A DNA stretch of 64,000 nt from Bacteroidales bacterium (lineage in GTDB: Bacteria; Bacteroidota; Bacteroidia; Bacteroidales; P3), in the NCBI GenBank assembly GCA_016280915.1, contig JAEEHQ010000115.1, positions 1 to 64,000 of the forward strand, given 5' to 3'. The notes under the pieces are model-generated. The model worked only from the letters and a program-made list of their open reading frames with translations, searched no databases and was not told the origin of the DNA. The first letter of the stretch is position 1, and every line of letters begins with the position of its first letter. Both the position numbers and the translations under genes were made by a program. Shown one piece after another: positions 60,408 through 64,000 of the stretch.

Positions 60408-61934
60408 TTATTCCCATTCAATCGTTGCTGGGGGCTTGGAACTGATGTCGTACACCACACGGTTGACCCCTTTGACGCGGTTGATGATGTCGTTGGAAAC
60501 CTTAGCCAAGAACTCGTAGGGCAGATGACTCCAATCGGCAGTCATGCCGTCGACAGACTCCACGGCGCGCAGCGCCACCACGCTTTCATAGGTACGCTCA
60601 TCGCCCATGACTCCCACCGACTGCACAGGCAGTAGCATGCAGCCTGCCTGCCACACCTTGTCGTATAGGTCCCAATCGCGCAGTCCTTGGATAAAGATGT
60701 CATCCACCTCCTGGAGGATATGCACCTTCTCAGGGGTGACATCGCTGAGTATGCGGATAGCCAAGCCGGGCCCCGGGAAGGGATGGCGGCCGATGAGTTC
60801 GGACTTGATGCCCAGCTGACGGCCCACGCGGCGCACCTCGTCCTTGAAGAGGCTGCGCAACGGCTCCACCAGCTGCAACTTCATATAATCGGGCAAGCCG
60901 CCCACGTTGTGGTGCGACTTGATGGTTTGCGAAGGTCCTTTCACCGAACTGGACTCAATCACGTCGGGATAAATGGTACCCTGCCCCAACCACTTGGCAT
61001 CGCTGATGAGCTTTGCCTCGGCATCAAAGACATCGATAAAGGTCTTGCCGATGGCCTTACGCTTCTTCTCAGGATCGGTAACACCGGCCAGCACGCCGTA
61101 GAAACGCTCCTTGGCATCCACACCCTTCACATTCAGTCCCATGTCGCGATAGGACTCCAGCACTCCCTCAAACTCATTTTTGCGCAGCAAACCGTTGTCC
61201 ACAAAAATACAATGCAACTGATGCCCGATGGCACGGTTCAGCAGCACGGCGGCCACCGTGGAATCCACGCCACCCGAGAGTCCGAGTACCACCTTGTCGT
61301 TACCCACCTTCGCACGCAGTTCCTCCACCGTGGTCTCGATGAACGACTCAGGCGTCCACGATTGGTCGCAACCGCAGATATCCACCACGAAGTTCTTGAG
61401 CAGGGTGAGCCCGTCGAGCGAATGGTGCACCTCAGGGTGGAATTGGATAGCGTAAGTCGGCTCGCCCTCAATCTGGTAGCCTGCAAAGCGGACGCTGTCA
61501 GTCGAACAAATCACATGATAGTTCTCAGGCAGACGTTCGATGGTGTCGCCATGGCTCATCCATACCTGACTGCCCTGCGGGATGTCCTTCATCAGCGGAT
61601 TGTCGCTGTCTATAAACTGAAGGTTGGCACGGCCATACTCACGCACCTTCGACTGCTGCACGCTTCCTCCACCATACTTGGCCAAATACTGTGCTCCATA
61701 ACAGACAGCCAACAAAGGCAGGCGGCCCTTGATGCCCGTCATCTCAGGGACAGGAGCGTCGGGCGCGTTACAGCTGTATGGACTGCCCGAAAAAACAACC
61801 CCCTTCACATCCGAGGTCAAAGCAGGCACCTTGTTATAAGGATGTATTTCGCAATAAATATTGAGCTCTCTAATCTTTCGTGCAATTAGCTGAGTGTACT
61901 GAGAACCAAAATCTAAGATAATGATTGTGTCCAT
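60408..61934 (-). CDS. guaA: GMP synthase (glutamine-hydrolysing)
   Basis: 508 residues. The class I glutamine amidotransferase opens with [20 protein letters not shown]; catalytic Cys in [16 protein letters not shown] near 77-78, with His and Glu in [12 protein letters not shown] near 168. The ATP-pyrophosphatase motif [15 protein letters not shown] is near 213-226, and the C-terminal dimer domain ends [15 protein letters not shown]. It makes GMP from XMP and glutamine. The promoter has TATCTTTG at 61965-61958 on the minus strand. It leads the leftward run guaA, LysM protein, lpxC, lpxA, small lipoprotein. Confidence 0.96.
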   Translation of the reverse strand: MDTIIILDFGSQYTQLIARKIRELNIYCEIHPYNKVPALTSDVKGVVFSGSPYSCNAPDAPVPEMTGIKGRLPLLAVCYGAQYLAKYGGGSVQQSKVREYGRANLQFIDSDNPLMKDIPQGSQVWMSHGDTIERLPENYHVICSTDSVRFAGYQIEGEPTYAIQFHPEVHHSLDGLTLLKNFVVDICGCDQSWTPESFIETTVEELRAKVGNDKVVLGLSGGVDSTVAAVLLNRAIGHQLHCIFVDNGLLRKNEFEGVLESYRDMGLNVKGVDAKERFYGVLAGVTDPEKKRKAIGKTFIDVFDAEAKLISDAKWLGQGTIYPDVIESSSVKGPSQTIKSHHNVGGLPDYMKLQLVEPLRSLFKDEVRRVGRQLGIKSELIGRHPFPGPGLAIRILSDVTPEKVHILQEVDDIFIQGLRDWDLYDKVWQAGCMLLPVQSVGVMGDERTYESVVALRAVESVDGMTADWSHLPYEFLAKVSNDIINRVKGVNRVVYDISSKPPATIEWE

Positions 61935-61957
61935 TCTTTATTTCTCCTATTAAAACG

Positions 61958-61965
61958 CAAAGATA
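61958..61965 (-). promoter_or_regulatory. -7 box of guaA
   Basis: TATCTTTG on the minus strand, TAnnTTTG type, 23 bases before the guaA ATG. Confidence 0.6.
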
Positions 61966-62455
61966 CAAAGAAATTTCAAAATAGCCAACTTTTTCGCCAT
62001 AAATATATAAATAATAATGTTTACAAACATATATTTACCTCTTTTTGCAACCGCCAATCCCTTCCTTGTTCCCCCAAACCAATCCCCTATACAGTAGCAT
62101 TATATCACATTAAAATACAATTATTTACACATAATTGTCCGATCGGCCGAGGCTACCACATAGTAAGCTCGTTGTAGCTCAACAGTAAGTCCTCCATTTA
62201 GATTATGCTTAGATTATATTTCTATTATATTTTGTTTAATGAAAGTAGTATAAATATAATATAAATGTAAACTAAATGTAAACTAAATATAATATAAATA
62301 AAGGATAAAGGGGGAGGAATGGCGGAATTAAGGGGAGAATGAAATACTAAAAGAGACTATTGTTGCGTTATTGTAGGGTAAAATGAGAAGCAGAAGGAAT
62401 AGGGTGATGAGGAATTTCTTCCCTAATAGTTGAGGGTGATATGCTTATGGTTAGT
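61966..62455. other. A/T-rich non-coding gap between guaA and bamD
   Basis: About 490 bases with no supported gene. Around 62240-62300 direct repeats of taaactaaatg and tataatataaat occur. Confidence 0.55.
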
Positions 62456-62555
62456 GGGACGTGTGGTTGGTTGGACGTGTGGTTGGTTGGGGCGTGTGCT
62501 TGGTTGGGGCGTGTGATTGTTTTGGCGTGTGGTTGGTTGGGCGTGTGGTTGGTGA
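62456..62555 (+). repeat. GT-rich tandem repeat, six units of 16-17 bp
   Basis: Unit GGRCGTGTGNTTGGTT. The word gtgtg recurs at 62461, 62477, 62494, 62511, 62527 and 62543. The plus strand is strongly G/T-rich, with many GG pairs and three or four GGGG runs. Confidence 0.8.
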
Positions 62556-62590
62556 GGGTAGGCTGTTGTTATTGATCGGGGAAAAGAGAA

Positions 62591-62648
62591 AAAGACGTTT
62601 ATTGTAAAAAGAAAAAAGACGTTTATTGTAAAAAAAGATGTATCTTTG
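62591..62648 (+). promoter_or_regulatory. bamD promoter with a 24-bp tandem duplication
   Basis: The 20-base word aaagacgtttattgtaaaaa lies at 62591-62610 and again 24 bases later at 62615-62634, followed by TATCTTTG at 62641-62648. The bamD ATG is at 62655, so the transcript has a very short leader or none. Confidence 0.6.
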
Positions 62649-62654
62649 CAGATT

Positions 62655-63467
62655 ATGAAATTTGTGAATCGAATAGGAATATTACTCCTAACGACAACGT
62701 TGCTAACGAGTTGCGGGGAGTATGGGAAATTGGTGAAGGGCACCGATTTCGATGCGAAATATCGGGCAGCGGTAGGATACTACGAAGAAAAGAGCTACTC
62801 GCGTGCTATCCAGCTGTTTGAAAATCTGATTTTGCACTACCACGGCAAGGAGCATGCGGAAGACATTTCTTGGTATTACGGCATGTCGTTGCTGGCTGAG
62901 CGTGACTATTACTCGGCCGGCTACCAATTCCGCACTTTTTATAAGCGATACCCCTATAGCGAACGTGCCGAGGAGGCTCTATATCTGGCAGCGGATTGCA
63001 AATACCACGAGTCGCCCGATTATTACTTGGACCAGCGACTGACGAAGGAAGCCATCGAGGCCTATGAGTCGTTTGTGGACCGCTATCCTAACAGCATCCA
63101 CATACCGGAGATTAACACCCACCTCGACGAGCTCCGCGGCAAGCTGATGCGGAAAGACTACGAGATAGCCTACGGCTACTACCTGACAGAGAACTATCAT
63201 GCCGCCTACGTGTCGCTGCAAGACTTTTTGGACAATTATCCCGATACACCCTATAAGGAACAGGCAATGTTCTACATGCTTGCCAGTGGCTACGAATACG
63301 GCATCAACAGCCAAGAGATGAAGATGCGTGAGCGACTGCAGCAGGTGGTGAACGACTTCGACCGTTTCAACACCTCCTTCCACGACTCGAAATATCTCAG
63401 TCAGGCCCAGACCTATTACAGCAAGGCCAAAGCCGCCATCGCCAAGCTGGAGGCTGCAAACAAGTAA
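62655..63467 (+). CDS. bamD: Outer membrane protein assembly factor BamD
   Basis: 270 residues from ATG 62655 (MKFVNRIGILLLTTTLLTSC, lipobox LLTSC); a TTG nine bases earlier is less likely. Five TPR-like repeats follow: YRAAVGYYEEKSYSRAIQLF, ISWYYGMSLLAERDYYSAGY, QRLTKEAIEAYESFVDRYPN, DYEIAYGYYLTENYHAAYVS, and a helical end. BamD is the essential lipoprotein of the BAM machine that folds outer membrane beta-barrels. Gene order bamD, omega-like subunit, coaBC is a fixed Bacteroidota cluster, supporting the call. Confidence 0.94.
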   Translation: MKFVNRIGILLLTTTLLTSCGEYGKLVKGTDFDAKYRAAVGYYEEKSYSRAIQLFENLILHYHGKEHAEDISWYYGMSLLAERDYYSAGYQFRTFYKRYPYSERAEEALYLAADCKYHESPDYYLDQRLTKEAIEAYESFVDRYPNSIHIPEINTHLDELRGKLMRKDYEIAYGYYLTENYHAAYVSLQDFLDNYPDTPYKEQAMFYMLASGYEYGINSQEMKMRERLQQVVNDFDRFNTSFHDSKYLSQAQTYYSKAKAAIAKLEAANK

Positions 63468-63551
63468 TGGCCTTGGGAAAGCAAGTCCTGTCACAGAGCC
63501 TCTGTGACAAATAAAACCGAATGAAGAAACAAAAATAACAAACAACATACC

Positions 63552-63929
63552 ATGGAAGATAATAAGAAAAAAGTAGTCAACACCACCATCACCCGCAACA
63601 CAGCTGAGTTCAGCCAAATGACCAACAATATCTACGAGACCGTTGCCGTACTGACCAAGAGAGCCAACCAGATTGCCATCGAAGAGAAGAAGGAACTGCA
63701 CAAAAAGATTGAGGAATTCTCCAACAACAACGATGGTCTGGACGAATACTACGAGAACCGCGAGCAGATAGAGGTGGTGCGCCGTTTTGAGAAAATGCCC
63801 AAACCGGTGCTGGTGGCTACCGAAGAATATCTCAACCACGAGCTCTACTACCGCAATCCTGCCAAGGAAGACCAGAACCAACAGAAGATGGAAGAGCTGG
63901 AGAACGAAGTGATTGCCGACAAGCAATAA
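63552..63929 (+). CDS. rpoZ: RNA polymerase omega-like (Rpb6-like) subunit
   Basis: 125 residues: NNIYETVAVLTKRANQIAIE is the conserved omega/Rpb6 helix, with KPVLVATEEYLNHELYYRNP toward the C-terminus. Bacteroidota proteins of this kind are longer and more charged than E. coli omega (91 residues). Omega stabilises assembly of the beta' subunit. It is followed by coaBC after nine bases, forming the usual bamD-rpoZ-coaBC block, and has A/G/T-rich spacing before it (63468-63551) without a clear promoter. Confidence 0.9.
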   Translation: MEDNKKKVVNTTITRNTAEFSQMTNNIYETVAVLTKRANQIAIEEKKELHKKIEEFSNNNDGLDEYYENREQIEVVRRFEKMPKPVLVATEEYLNHELYYRNPAKEDQNQQKMEELENEVIADKQ

Positions 63930-63937
63930 GGAAGCCA

Positions 63938-64000
63938 TGAAAATCCTCGTCGGCATCACAGGCGGCATAGCTGCCTATAAGAGTCCATTGCTGGTACGCC
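63938..64000 (+). CDS. coaBC: Phosphopantothenoylcysteine decarboxylase/synthetase, 5' end only
   Basis: 21 codons from ATG 63938 (MKILVGITGGIAAYKSPLLV) until the window ends. This is the flavoprotein start of CoaBC/Dfp, with the FMN-binding GITGGIAAYKS motif. The enzyme makes 4'-phosphopantetheine in coenzyme A synthesis. Position after rpoZ fits the Bacteroidota order. Confidence 0.85.

Noticed and set aside
60687..61889. 400-residue rightward ORF
   Set aside because: Antisense to guaA, which has full family motifs.
62423..62743. Pro/Thr/His-rich leftward ORF of 106 residues
   Set aside because: It is a translation of the GT-rich tandem repeat on the opposite strand, overlaps the bamD promoter and start, and has no domain.

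Overview
The window reads as ordinary chromosome of a Gram-negative member of the Bacteroidota, most likely order Bacteroidales. Several things point there: many upstream regions carry the TAnnTTTG -7 box of that phylum (the best has TTTG 19 bases upstream), the omega-like RNA polymerase subunit next to bamD is the Rpb6-like type, ribosomal protein L31 is the zinc-free type B form, there is an HU-like/SPOR membrane protein, and M56 peptidase/TonB and DUF4919/DUF5106-type secreted proteins are present. Lipid A, KDO and BamD genes show an outer membrane. No species can be named from sequence alone.

Layout. 1-2.0 kb: the 3' end of a cytochrome c biogenesis gene (ccsA), a complete IS5-type insertion sequence with a frameshifted transposase, and a 35-bp tandem repeat. 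2.0-12.6 kb: murF, a BlaI / M56-TonB / leucine-rich-repeat lipoprotein operon, a coiled-coil outer membrane protein, tRNA-Pro, a PorE-like beta-propeller protein, lon and an MgtC-like protein. 12.7-18.2 kb: a leftward run of housekeeping genes (yebC-rsmI, trmB, HU/SPOR protein, kdsB, deoxynucleoside kinase). 18.6-25.7 kb: glmM, a DUF4919 protein, PspC, an M3 peptidase lipoprotein and a thioredoxin-fold protein. 26.0-36.8 kb: ftsH with two phospholipid genes, an AraC regulator, a Kef-type antiporter, a C-terminal processing peptidase and a WaaL/Wzy-like protein. 36.8-45.5 kb: M16 peptidase, GH29 fucosidase, DUF481 and TPR proteins, rpmE2, a membrane acyltransferase and htpG. 45.7-53.6 kb: nucleotide-sugar and surface polysaccharide genes, including four steps of the pathway to a 2,3-diacetamido mannuronic acid sugar (WbpA, WbpB, WbpE and WbpI types; WbpD is absent). 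53.6-64.0 kb: a large FAD/Fe-S oxidoreductase, a lipid A block (lpxC-lpxA) with a LysM protein and guaA, then bamD, the omega-like subunit and the start of coaBC.

The most interesting structure is not a protein. A family of three short elements (20154-20423, 38137-38338, 56508-56811) has about 20-bp terminal inverted repeats, is bounded by TTAA, and lies only between convergent genes. In two cases the element edge forms the stop codon of the neighbouring gene. The copies share a core but carry an extra hairpin-rich block in different places, and one inner block matches the 35-bp tandem repeat near 1.85 kb. Other points worth checking are a dyad operator candidate in front of blaI, very short or absent leaders at bamD and a 16-codon ORF before rfbB, a long structured leader on rpmE2, an unfused lpxC, and a GT-rich repeat block before bamD.
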